NCBI GenBank assembly: GCA_963747425.1
Contig: CAVVFJ010000012.1
Location: forward strand, 62,001 to 126,000
Direction of reading: 5' to 3'
Origin: DASUPK01 sp963747425
GTDB taxonomy: Bacteria; Actinomycetota; Thermoleophilia; Solirubrobacterales; 70-9
Length of the DNA: 64,000 nucleotides
Made by a program: the position numbers and the translations under genes. Of the stretch, positions 25,542-33,367 are shown in pieces. How positions within the stretch are numbered: position 1 is the first letter of the stretch; every line of letters starts with the position of its first letter. Below the pieces are notes generated by a model that was not told where the DNA came from, searched no databases, and saw only the letters and a program-made list of their open reading frames with translations.

Positions 25542-27461
25542 TTAGGCAGGGGCGCCGATGCTAGGCGGGATCTGCCCGCCGAGGCCTGCGGCCTCGCGGG
25601 CCCGCTCGGGCTCCCCGACGACGATCACCCGCGTGGGCCGTTCGGCAAGAACGGTCTGCAGCGCCTTGCCGTAGAGCGGCGCGCCGTTGCGGTAGCGGAG
25701 CCCCATGACCAGCGCGCTCGCCTTCAGCTCCCGGGCCTCCTCTGCGATCGAGTGACCGGCCTGGTTGGGCCGGACGCGGTGGACGTGGCCGCTGACCCGT
25801 AGACCGCCGATCAGCTTTGCCTGCTCGATCTTCGACTGGGCGGCCTCCTCCAGGTTCCCCAGCGAGGCGTCCAGCGGAAGGTGGCTGGGCACAGTGACGA
25901 CCGAGATCACGTGGATCGCACGGCGGCGCTTCGCGGCAAGCTTGACCGCAGTGACCGTGGTCTGCTCGGAGAAAGGCTCGTCGTCCTCGAAGGCCACCAG
26001 GACGCTCTTGTATTCGACCTCCTCGACGCCCAAGGGCTCCGGCAGGACGACCTTGTGGGTCTGGGACGGGGAGAGGCCCTGCGAGCGACGGTAGAGCAGG
26101 TAGATCGAGATCCCCAACAGCATCCAGATCGCTCCGATCAGCAGCGTTCTCGGATTGAGGGCCATCACCACGATCCAGGCCGCGAAGGTGCCGAAGCCGC
26201 CGAGGACGGCGGTGAGCGGCAGGTCGAAGCCGAACGCCCGGATATTGCCCGGCGGCTTCCAGTCGCGCTCCTTGTCCGGATAGAGCTGCCTTAGGCGAAT
26301 CACGGAGATGTGGGCGATCGTGAAGGACAGCATCGCGCCGAACGAGTAGAGCGTCGCCAGGAGCTTGGTCTGGCCCGGTAGCACTGTGATCGCCGCGATC
26401 AGTGAGAAGACCAGGATCGCGATGTAAGGGGTGCGGAAGCGCGGATGGATCTGGCGCAGGCGCTCGGGGAGTTGCCGGTAGTGCCCCATCGAGAAGGTCA
26501 GGCGGGAGACACCGATCAGCGCGGCATTGGTTGCGATCAGGAGAATCACCGCCGCCAGGACGCCGACGTAGTAGCGGAGGATGTTGGTGAGGCCGGCGCC
26601 AAGGCCGAGGTTCTCGACGATCCCAAGGACCGGGTCGTCGGCGAACTTCGTCCCCAGGTCGGTTGAGTAGTGCCCGGCCACGTGATGGACCGGCATCGCC
26701 GAGAGCGCGATCAGCGGCAGAAGCGCATAGAGGCCGAGCACCGCGAGAACGGTGAGCCCGGTCCCCCTCGGGATCGTCTTCGAGGCGTCCTTCGCCTCCT
26801 CCGACATGTTCGAGATCGTCTCGATCCCGGTGTAGGCGATCATTCCGACCGCGATCCCGAGGAAGAAGTCACCCCAGCTCGGCGCGACGCCGAGGTGGAC
26901 GTTGTCGACCAGGATGCTGGGGCTGAAGACCAGCACCAGGCCTATTCCCACCAGGATTACCTGGGTGCAGAGGTCGGCGATCGCCAGGATCAGATTCAGG
27001 CGAGTCGACTCCTGGGTCCCCTTGACGTTGAGCGCGGCGAGGAAGGCGATCACCGCGACACCGCCGACGATGTCTCCCGGCGAGTCTCCCAGCCAGGGCC
27101 AGAACACGGCCAGGTAATGGGGAACGAAGAAGGCCGAGATCGCGACCGTGATGATGTAGTTGAGCATCTGGCCCCAGGCCGCGAAGAAGCTGATCAGCTC
27201 GTTGAAGGCGTGGCGGGCGAAGCTCGAGGATCCGCCGGCCTCCGGGTACATCACGGTGGCCTCGCTGTAGGTCGCCGCGGTGCACATGAAGATCAGCCCC
27301 GCGACCACGAATGCGACCGGCGTCAGCCCGAGGGCGAACGCGGCGGTGACGCCCAAGGCGTAGTAGATCGACGAGCCCACGTTGCCGTAGGCGGCCGAGA
27401 AGAGCGCGCCCACGCCGTGGACGCGCGCCAGCGATTCGTCCCTGGGGATCCGTCGAGCCAT
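25542..27461 (-). CDS. APC-superfamily amino acid/amine permease with C-terminal universal stress domain
   Basis: This 639-residue protein has about twelve membrane helices in the first 480 residues, with the APC start GALFSAAYGNVGSSIYYALG and EASKTIPRGT-like loops (EEAKDASKTIPRG). A soluble C-terminal domain of about 130 residues (YKSVLVAFEDDEPFSE, ASALVMGLRYRNGAPLYGKA) resembles UspA, which binds nucleotides and could regulate transport. It would import an amino acid or amine by proton or cation symport. It is next to the GS-like gene and the PuuD-like gene on the same side, suggesting a role in amine supply. A TATATT box lies 13 bases before the ATG. Confidence 0.88.
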   Translation of the reverse strand: MARRIPRDESLARVHGVGALFSAAYGNVGSSIYYALGVTAAFALGLTPVAFVVAGLIFMCTAATYSEATVMYPEAGGSSSFARHAFNELISFFAAWGQMLNYIITVAISAFFVPHYLAVFWPWLGDSPGDIVGGVAVIAFLAALNVKGTQESTRLNLILAIADLCTQVILVGIGLVLVFSPSILVDNVHLGVAPSWGDFFLGIAVGMIAYTGIETISNMSEEAKDASKTIPRGTGLTVLAVLGLYALLPLIALSAMPVHHVAGHYSTDLGTKFADDPVLGIVENLGLGAGLTNILRYYVGVLAAVILLIATNAALIGVSRLTFSMGHYRQLPERLRQIHPRFRTPYIAILVFSLIAAITVLPGQTKLLATLYSFGAMLSFTIAHISVIRLRQLYPDKERDWKPPGNIRAFGFDLPLTAVLGGFGTFAAWIVVMALNPRTLLIGAIWMLLGISIYLLYRRSQGLSPSQTHKVVLPEPLGVEEVEYKSVLVAFEDDEPFSEQTTVTAVKLAAKRRRAIHVISVVTVPSHLPLDASLGNLEEAAQSKIEQAKLIGGLRVSGHVHRVRPNQAGHSIAEEARELKASALVMGLRYRNGAPLYGKALQTVLAERPTRVIVVGEPERAREAAGLGGQIPPSIGAPA

Positions 27462-27504
27462 GACAGCCCTGCCGAATATACGCCCGGGGGAGGCGCGGCT
27501 TCGC

Positions 27505-28218
27505 TTAGGTGGCGGCTCGCTCGACCAGAGCGGGGATCACGCGGTCCGCGGGGTCCTCCTCCGGGTGCCAAAGCACGCCGAGGACGAAATCGCCGTCCGG
27601 TGTCTCGACGGCCTCGACGCTCTCGTCGTCGGTCGCCCAGGCGCTGGCGGTGAGCGACTCGGGAACCGCCTCGACCCCCTGGTGGTGATGGCTCTTCACG
27701 GTGAGCCGCTGGGCGCCGGCCGCCCGGGCGGCGAGCGAGTCCGCGGCCAGACGGACCTCGTGCTCGGCCCACTTGCCGGGCACCGGGCGGTGCCGCTCGT
27801 GCCCGAGGCGCTCCGGGATGTGCTGGTCGAGGGAGCCGCCGCAGGCGACGTTCAGGATCTGCATGCCCCGGCAGATCCCGAGCACGGGCATGCCGCGCTC
27901 GAGCGCGCGGCGGGCGAGGGCGATCTCGAAGCGGTCCCGCTCCGGGTTCGTTCCCTTCGTCTCGGGATGGGGCTCGCCGCCATGGCTGGCCGGGTCGATG
28001 TCGGCACCGCCCCCGAGCACGAGCGCATCGAGCCGCTCGAGCAGCTCGTCGGGGTCCTCGACGGTGACCGGGTCGGGCGGCAGCAGGACGGGCATGCCGC
28101 CGGCGCGCTTCACGGATTCGGGGTAGGAGAGCGGGACCAGGGCGGCGGGCTCGTCCCTCCAGACTGAGAAGTGGGCGCGCTCGACGGCGGCGCAGATCCC
28201 GATCAGGGGCCGAGCCAT
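27505..28218 (-). CDS. PuuD-type gamma-glutamyl hydrolase (peptidase C26, class I GATase fold)
   Basis: This 237-residue protein starts RPLIGICAAVERAHFSVW and has catalytic Cys in LGICRGMQILNVACGG, His in VKSHHHQGVE and the GVLWHPEE motif. This is the layout of gamma-glutamyl-gamma-aminobutyrate hydrolase, which frees glutamate and the product acid after an oxidised gamma-glutamyl amine. It fits as the last step of the neighbouring ligase/dehydrogenase route. It is 43 bases upstream of the APC-USP gene start on the same strand and may share regulation. ATG 28218 is preceded by TAGCTT 6 bases upstream. Confidence 0.9.
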   Translation of the reverse strand: MARPLIGICAAVERAHFSVWRDEPAALVPLSYPESVKRAGGMPVLLPPDPVTVEDPDELLERLDALVLGGGADIDPASHGGEPHPETKGTNPERDRFEIALARRALERGMPVLGICRGMQILNVACGGSLDQHIPERLGHERHRPVPGKWAEHEVRLAADSLAARAAGAQRLTVKSHHHQGVEAVPESLTASAWATDDESVEAVETPDGDFVLGVLWHPEEDPADRVIPALVERAAT

Positions 28219-28224
28219 GACACG

Positions 28225-28230
28225 AAGCTA
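28225..28230 (-). promoter_or_regulatory. Candidate leaderless -10 box for the PuuD-type gene
   Basis: On the minus strand TAGCTT ends 6 bases before ATG 28218, without a ribosome binding site. Confidence 0.4.
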
Positions 28231-28303
28231 CCCGTCCGAGGGCACCTCGGGAGGACGCTGGCCAAAGTGGCGCACGCGCTCCTGAAAATTGTCCAGCGGG
28301 TCC

Positions 28304-28309
28304 TTGACA
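28304..28309 (+). promoter_or_regulatory. Candidate -35 box of the ethanolamine-permease-like gene
   Basis: TTGACA is a consensus -35 hexamer 54 bases before ATG 28363. I see no good -10 at 17 bases spacing, so the promoter call is tentative. Confidence 0.35.
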
Positions 28310-28362
28310 CCCGTGAAAGGATCGTGGCGTCCGTCACCAAGGTGTGGGAGAAGGAGGATCCA

Positions 28363-29868
28363 ATGGAAGGTGGATCACGCAAGGTTGGAGCGGTCACTTA
28401 CCGCGAAGCGGACCAGGACTACTTCGAGAAGCGCAAGCTTCGTCGGCACGCCGGCGTCTGGTCGCTTTGGGCGCTCGGCGTCGCGGCGGTCATCTCCGGA
28501 GACTTCTTCGGATGGAACTTCGGGCTCGCCTACGGATTCGGGGGGCTGCTGGTCGCCACCGCCGCCGTCACGATCATGTACTTCGGCCTCTGTTACTCGA
28601 TCGCCGAGATGTCGCCGGCTCTGCCGCACACCGGCGGCGCCTACTCATTCGCCCGCTCCGCGATGGGGCCGTGGGGCGGTTTCTCGACCGGGGTGGCGGA
28701 GACGATCGAGTATGTGATCACGCCGGCGGTGATCGTGGTCGGAATCGGGTCCTACATGAGCTCGATCGCCGACGACCTGATCGGGTTGAACCTCTCCCAG
28801 CCCGTTTGGTGGGCGATCTTCTATGCCATCTTCGTCGGTCTCAACTACGTCGGAGTGGAGGCGAGCTTTCGCTTCACTGTGGTGATCTGCTTCACCTCGC
28901 TGGCGATCCTCGCCGTCTTCTTCGTCGGCGCGATCCCCAACCTCGACTTCACCAAGTACGCGATCGACACCAACGGCGGCGCCTGGTTCATCGACGGCGT
29001 CAAGGGGGTGTTCTACGCGCTGCCGTTCGCGATCTGGTTCTACCTGGCGATCGAGGAGTTACCTCTCGCGGCGGAGGAATCCGCCGACCCGAAGAAGGAC
29101 ATCCCCAACGGGACGAACTGGGGCCTGCGGACGCTGGTCGTAACCGCTGTGCTGATCCTCTTCCTCAACTCCGGCATCGCGCCTGGATCGGGGCCCCTGA
29201 GCAGCTCCTCGGAGCCGTTGCTCGACGGCCTGAAGACGATCTTCGGGGACAACACCTCAGCGTCCCTGCTGGGGCTGCTCGCGGTCGCCGGCCTGGTGGC
29301 CAGCTTCCACACGATCATCTTCGCGTACGGGCGGAACATCTTCTCCCTCTCGCGCGCGGGGTACTACCCGAATGCCCTCTCAGTGACGACCCCCAAGCGG
29401 CAGACGCCGTGGGCGGCGCTGCTGCTGGGATCGGTGATCGGCTGGCTCGCCGCGTACGTGATCTACAAGAAGGGCGACACGACGGTCGGAGCCTCGCTGC
29501 TCTACATGGCCGTGTTCGGCGCGGTGATCTCCTACATCATGCAATGCACATCGTTCGTGTTGCTGCGGCGAAACCTGCCGAACATCGAGCGGCCGTACCG
29601 CAGCCCTGTCGGCATTCCGGGCGCGGTCGTCGCGGGGCTGATCGCCCTGGCGTCGCTGGTCGCGATTCTCGACAACGGCGACTACAGGCCGGGCGTATAC
29701 GGGGTCGCGATCTTCTACGTGATCGCGATGGCCTACTTCGCCGTCGCCGGGCGAAAGCGCCTGGTGCTCTCCCCGGAGGAGGAGTTCGCCACGACGCAGG
29801 GCGAGCACGGCCATCCGGAGATCGAGGGGTACGGCCACACCAGGGTCGAGGAGGCCACGAAGCAGTAG
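28363..29868 (+). CDS. APC-family permease of the ethanolamine permease type
   Basis: This 501-residue carrier has about twelve helices. The start WSLWALGVAAVISGDFFGWN and FGLCYSIAEMSPALPHTGGA follow the pattern of the ethanolamine permease (Eat/EutP-like) branch of APC transporters. A middle loop has EELPLAAEESADPKKDIPNG. ATG 28363 is preceded by AAGGAGGA, so it is not leaderless, unlike several neighbours. A frame is open upstream to 28171 but overlaps the PuuD promoter. It ends at a strong hairpin terminator. With the ligase, SDR, ALDH and hydrolase nearby, it probably imports the amine substrate; ethanolamine is the best guess from sequence type. Confidence 0.85.
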   Translation: MEGGSRKVGAVTYREADQDYFEKRKLRRHAGVWSLWALGVAAVISGDFFGWNFGLAYGFGGLLVATAAVTIMYFGLCYSIAEMSPALPHTGGAYSFARSAMGPWGGFSTGVAETIEYVITPAVIVVGIGSYMSSIADDLIGLNLSQPVWWAIFYAIFVGLNYVGVEASFRFTVVICFTSLAILAVFFVGAIPNLDFTKYAIDTNGGAWFIDGVKGVFYALPFAIWFYLAIEELPLAAEESADPKKDIPNGTNWGLRTLVVTAVLILFLNSGIAPGSGPLSSSSEPLLDGLKTIFGDNTSASLLGLLAVAGLVASFHTIIFAYGRNIFSLSRAGYYPNALSVTTPKRQTPWAALLLGSVIGWLAAYVIYKKGDTTVGASLLYMAVFGAVISYIMQCTSFVLLRRNLPNIERPYRSPVGIPGAVVAGLIALASLVAILDNGDYRPGVYGVAIFYVIAMAYFAVAGRKRLVLSPEEEFATTQGEHGHPEIEGYGHTRVEEATKQ

Positions 29869-29890
29869 CTTCGGCTCACTGGACGCTTGG

Positions 29891-29918
29891 GAGAGGCCGG
29901 CCACCCCGCCGGCCTCTC
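29891..29918. terminator. Intrinsic-type terminator hairpin
   Basis: GAGAGGCCGGC and GCCGGCCTCTC form a perfect 11-base stem with a 6-base loop, between the permease stop and the convergent small membrane-protein gene. There is only a short T-containing tail (GTCATTC). It could serve both strands. Confidence 0.7.
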
Positions 29919-29919
29919 G

Positions 29920-30420
29920 TCATTCAGGGGGCCCCGGTGGCTCCCGCCCAGCGTGGGAGCGCTCGATCTCCTCGAGTTGATGATCCACATCACGGTCCTG
30001 GACCATGGCCGCGAGCGCCCCGGCGATGCTCTTCGACCAGAAGCTCCGGGTGACGGCGGGCTCCAGGTCACCGTATTCGTTCTCCGTCAGCTCGGCCCAT
30101 TCGACTCGAACGCGAACCCCGGCGATCTCGGGAGCGTCGTCCGGAACCGAGGCGCGGCCGCCATAGAGGGTGAGCTGGGCCGCCCAGCCCTCTCGGCAGA
30201 GCTCGTCCATCGCCGCCCAGGGCCCGCTCTCATCGGGGGCCCGGCGGCGCCTGCGCCTGCGGCCGACCAGCAGCAGCGCCGCGATCAGCAGCAGGCCGAT
30301 CGCCAGTCCGACTGAGAAGGCCACCCATTCCGGCACCGCGGTGCTCGGCGAGGAGCTGGGCTGCTCGCGGATCGGGAGCGCGGCCAGGAGCTGCGGGACC
30401 GTGATGCCCATCACTGCCAT
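29920..30420 (-). CDS. Single-helix membrane protein of unknown function
   Basis: The 166-residue product has a short N-terminal segment, one membrane helix (VAFSVGLAIGLLLIAALLLV, about 33-52), then a strongly basic patch RRRRRRR and a soluble domain of about 110 residues (ESGPWAAMDELCREGWAAQL, ending in acidic and Pro-rich sequence). The topology would be outside-N, inside-C by the positive-inside rule. No catalytic motif is recognised. It converges on the ethanolamine-permease-like gene across the shared terminator and stands immediately downstream of the exonuclease gene stop side. Confidence 0.65.
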   Translation of the reverse strand: MAVMGITVPQLLAALPIREQPSSSPSTAVPEWVAFSVGLAIGLLLIAALLLVGRRRRRRRAPDESGPWAAMDELCREGWAAQLTLYGGRASVPDDAPEIAGVRVRVEWAELTENEYGDLEPAVTRSFWSKSIAGALAAMVQDRDVDHQLEEIERSHAGREPPGPPE

Positions 30421-31101
30421 TTACGCTACCCGGGATCCTTTGGATGCACGCCCATTGCGCGGGCGCGACAGGGACTGCAGCGCTCCGACGGTGAGCGGTC
30501 CGGTCCGGTCCAGGTGCGTGGCGAGCGCGAGGAAGACCTGGGCTGTGGTCAGCGCGTCCCCGTCGGCGTGGTGCGGGCGGTGCACCGGGAGGCCGAGGGA
30601 GCGCGCAAGCTCGGAGAGGCCCGGGCGGCGCGGCGGACCGGGGGAGAGCCTTCCCCGAAGGCGCGCCAGGGGACCCCGGCGCCGCCGCTCGAGCTCGCCG
30701 GCGAGCGCGGCCGTGTCGACGATCGGATTTCGCAGGGCCAGGCCGCGGGTCTCGAAGGCGGCGCGAAGGAAGCTCTCCTCGATGCTGGCCACATGGGCGA
30801 CGAGCACGCGGCCTGCCAGAGCAGCCAGGAGCTCGTCCAGGGCCCGGTCGAGCGGCGGCGCGGCCTCCAGGTCGGCTCGGCGGAGCCCGTGTATCCGGAT
30901 CGTCTCCGGCCCCGGCATCCGCGTTGGCCTGACCAGGCGATGGCAGGAATCGCGAAGCACGATCCTGCCTCCGGCGACGTGCACGACCGCGAACGAGACG
31001 ATCTCATCGGTCGATGGGTCGAGTCCGGTGAGCTCGAGGTCGACGACGGCGTAGCTCGCCCGGCGCCAGGGCGTCGAGCTCTCCGGCAACGGCGCCTCCA
31101 T
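30421..31101 (-). CDS. DnaQ-like 3'-5' exonuclease family protein
   Basis: This 226-residue protein has DEDD exonuclease motifs: Exo I VVDLELTGLDPSTDEIVSF, Exo II-like VAHVASIEESFLRAAF and Exo III-like HHADGDALTTAQVF. The Asp usually found in Exo II (the FDxxFL pattern) appears as Glu here (IEESFL), so metal binding may be altered. The start is ATG 31101, 33 bases after the DUF294 gene stop. Genes of this type often sit beside DUF294/CBS nucleotidyltransferase proteins, as here, and may act as a unit of unknown purpose rather than as a replicative proofreader. Confidence 0.82.
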   Translation of the reverse strand: MEAPLPESSTPWRRASYAVVDLELTGLDPSTDEIVSFAVVHVAGGRIVLRDSCHRLVRPTRMPGPETIRIHGLRRADLEAAPPLDRALDELLAALAGRVLVAHVASIEESFLRAAFETRGLALRNPIVDTAALAGELERRRRGPLARLRGRLSPGPPRRPGLSELARSLGLPVHRPHHADGDALTTAQVFLALATHLDRTGPLTVGALQSLSRPRNGRASKGSRVA

Positions 31102-31133
31102 GTAGGTGCCCGATGCGGCTGTGCCGGGTGCGC

Positions 31134-32936
31134 TCAGATTCGTCCCCTGCCGAGGTCGAGCTTGACTGCCATCGCCCGCTGGATGGCCGCCACCTCGCGG
31201 AAGGCGTCGCGCAGGTACCTCCTGGTGAGCGGGTCGAGGGTACGCGGGTCCAGGTGATCGTCTGGCTGCCCTCCGCCCTCCAGTTGCCGAACCTGATGCT
31301 CCAGTCGCAACTCGGTGAACAGCTCGAAGGCGTGCTTCAGCGACCTCGCCCGGTCCGGCTCGAGGGTGCCGGCCTCGCGGGCGGCATCCAGTCGCGCGAT
31401 CGTCGACGTGGCCTTCGTCTCGGCCTCGAGTGCGGCGACCCGCGCCAGGTTGACGACCGGGCTGAGGCCACCGGCCTTGATGTCGAGGGTGCCGCGGTGC
31501 TCGCCCCCATGCTCGACCACCAAGTCGCGCAGAAATCCCGTGGGGGGCCTCGTGGCGATCGCCGCCCTCAGCATCGAGCGCAAGAGCAGCGAGCGATGGC
31601 GCTCCTGCAGGAGGAACGTGCGGGGATCGAGCTCCGCCGGGCCGCAGACCACTCGCGCGTCCATCGTGATCGAGATCGCCAGGGCGACCCGCTCGTCGGT
31701 CTGCCGCTCGAGCCAATCGTGGATTGCGGCCTCCCAGTCGCGGACCGAGCTGGCCGAGAACTGTCCGGTCGCAGTGACGCCGTGAGGGTCCAGCTTCCAG
31801 CCGACCTCTTTCATGCAGTCGCCCACCCCAGTGGCGATCGCCCTCATGTATCCCATGACCGCTTCGCCGGCCGCGTCCCCGGAGGCCGGGTCTCGCCACG
31901 CCATGCCGGAATCGACGTCCGAGGACGGCGCGGGCTCGCGCCGGCCGTGGCTGCCGAGCGCCAGCCAGGCGAATTCCGCGGGCGGCTCATCCAAATCCGC
32001 CCCAGTGAGCTCGATCGCGCGCCGGATGAGCGCGTCGGCGATCGCAGAGATCGCCCCGGTGAGCCGGAGCGGGCTGGTTCGGGCTCGGTGCATGGCGATC
32101 ACCGCGGATGGCAGCTGCGAGGCGGCCCGCTCGAGCTCCGCGCGGCTGTCGGCCTCGGCCACCGCACGGCGCAGCAGAAAGGGGCCACGCCGCTCGGCGG
32201 CGAGCAGGTCGGCCCCGTCGATGACGCCGATCAACTCTGATCGCTCGGAAAGGACGGGGAGATGATGCACGTCGTGTTCGAGCATCGTCTGCAACACCTC
32301 CGCCCCGGGGGTATCGGCGCCGACAGCGATCACCGGCGCGGTCATGACCTCGGTCACCGGCGTCTCTGGGGGCAGGCCCATCGCCACCACCCTGCTGCGC
32401 AGATCCCGGTCGGTGAGGATGCCGAGGGAGCGCTCGGCGACGCGGACCAGTGCCGCGCTCACCCGCCGGTCGGCCATCGCCTGCGCCGCCTCGCGCAGCG
32501 ATGAGCCCGCCTCGATCACGAGGGCCGGCTCGCGGACGAGCGCCGAGGCCGGCGCGGAGGTCGCGTCACCCTCGTGGGTGCTCGCGCGCGGCACTCCGCC
32601 AAGCAGGGGCGACACCTCCGACGAGGGCAGCGAGTACGCAAGGGTGTCCTCGGCCGCACGGGCCTCGAGCCGTGCAGGATCGACAGACAGTCCCAAGGGT
32701 TGTCCGAAGAGCTCGCCCTCCTCGAGCCGGTCGACTACGCGCCCATCCTCCAACAGCTCGGCCGCGCCGCGGCGCACGACCCACATCCGGTTCGCGGGCG
32801 CTGCTCCCTCCGCGTAGATCGTCGTGCCGGCACGGAAGAACTCCACCTCGGTCCTGGAGGCAAGGGCCTCCAGGTCCGCTTCATCGAGCCCGCTGAAAGG
32901 GTCTCGCCCCCCCAGGAACTCGGCGATGTCGTGCAT
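31134..32936 (-). CDS. cNMP-binding / CBS / DUF294 nucleotidyltransferase protein
   Basis: This 600-residue regulatory protein has four parts: a cyclic-nucleotide-binding-like domain (about 1-115, FFRAGTTIYAEGAAPANRMW), two CBS domains (about 130-270, ending near DGADLLAAER), a nucleotidyltransferase domain (about 300-430, ALGSHGRREPAPSSDVDSGM with Asp-x-Asp) and a C-terminal DUF294 domain (about 440-600). Such proteins resemble the uridylyltransferase module of GlnD and are thought to sense nucleotides and modify a partner. The STAS gene is 3 bases upstream and the exonuclease downstream, all on one strand. Target unknown. Confidence 0.88.
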   Translation of the reverse strand: MHDIAEFLGGRDPFSGLDEADLEALASRTEVEFFRAGTTIYAEGAAPANRMWVVRRGAAELLEDGRVVDRLEEGELFGQPLGLSVDPARLEARAAEDTLAYSLPSSEVSPLLGGVPRASTHEGDATSAPASALVREPALVIEAGSSLREAAQAMADRRVSAALVRVAERSLGILTDRDLRSRVVAMGLPPETPVTEVMTAPVIAVGADTPGAEVLQTMLEHDVHHLPVLSERSELIGVIDGADLLAAERRGPFLLRRAVAEADSRAELERAASQLPSAVIAMHRARTSPLRLTGAISAIADALIRRAIELTGADLDEPPAEFAWLALGSHGRREPAPSSDVDSGMAWRDPASGDAAGEAVMGYMRAIATGVGDCMKEVGWKLDPHGVTATGQFSASSVRDWEAAIHDWLERQTDERVALAISITMDARVVCGPAELDPRTFLLQERHRSLLLRSMLRAAIATRPPTGFLRDLVVEHGGEHRGTLDIKAGGLSPVVNLARVAALEAETKATSTIARLDAAREAGTLEPDRARSLKHAFELFTELRLEHQVRQLEGGGQPDDHLDPRTLDPLTRRYLRDAFREVAAIQRAMAVKLDLGRGRI

Positions 32937-32939
32937 CCG

Positions 32940-33320
32940 CTAGGGGTGCAGCGCCGCCGCGGCTTCCTCGACCGACGGCCGGATCGGGATCACCCGGTCA
33001 AGGCCCATCACGGAGAGGATCCGGAGGATCTGCTCGCTGGACGCGGCAACGGCGAGGCGCTCGGATCCCTCGTCGGGATGCTGGGCCTCGCGTGAGAGGA
33101 GCAGGGCGCGAATCCCGCTGGAATCGATGAACTCGCACTCGGTCAGGTCGACCACGATGCCCTTCGGCTCGGCCGCGACTGCCGTGCGCAGCTCGCCGCG
33201 CAGCTCCTCCTCGTGGGACATGTCGACCTCGCCTCTGATCCGGACGATGTGGACATCGCTTGGACCGGGCCCCGAGTTGATCTCGAACTGCGGAATGTCT
33301 GCGCTTGGAGTTGCCGACAT
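32940..33320 (-). CDS. STAS-domain anti-sigma factor antagonist
   Basis: This 126-residue protein has the SpoIIAA/RsbV fold (IRGEVDMSHEEELRGELRTA, VVDLTECEFIDSSGIRALLL). The Ser of DSSGIRAL is the position phosphorylated by anti-sigma kinases. Unphosphorylated antagonists bind the kinase and release a sigma factor. The start ATG 33320 is preceded by GAGGGGGAAGC; a longer frame to 33350 adds an unlikely N-terminus. The DUF294 gene starts 3 bases after its stop, so they are likely an operon. No anti-sigma kinase is adjacent. Confidence 0.9.
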   Translation of the reverse strand: MSATPSADIPQFEINSGPGPSDVHIVRIRGEVDMSHEEELRGELRTAVAAEPKGIVVDLTECEFIDSSGIRALLLSREAQHPDEGSERLAVAASSEQILRILSVMGLDRVIPIRPSVEEAAAALHP

Positions 33321-33367
33321 GCTTCCCCCTCGGACAACTGAGGTGAACACATGCTACCGGCCGAGAA

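Noticed and set aside
21283..29868. A B12-dependent ethanolamine utilisation (eut) microcompartment locus
   Set aside because: No ammonia-lyase subunits EutB/EutC, no shell proteins and no EutA are present.
31113..32240. Plus-strand frame opposite the DUF294 gene
   Set aside because: Composition reflects the antisense of a GC-rich gene; all domain motifs are on the minus strand.
30421..33320. A CBASS-like or other defence system (nucleotidyltransferase plus exonuclease)
   Set aside because: The nucleotidyltransferase is the DUF294/GlnD type with CBS and cNMP domains, and no effector or cyclase of defence type is found.
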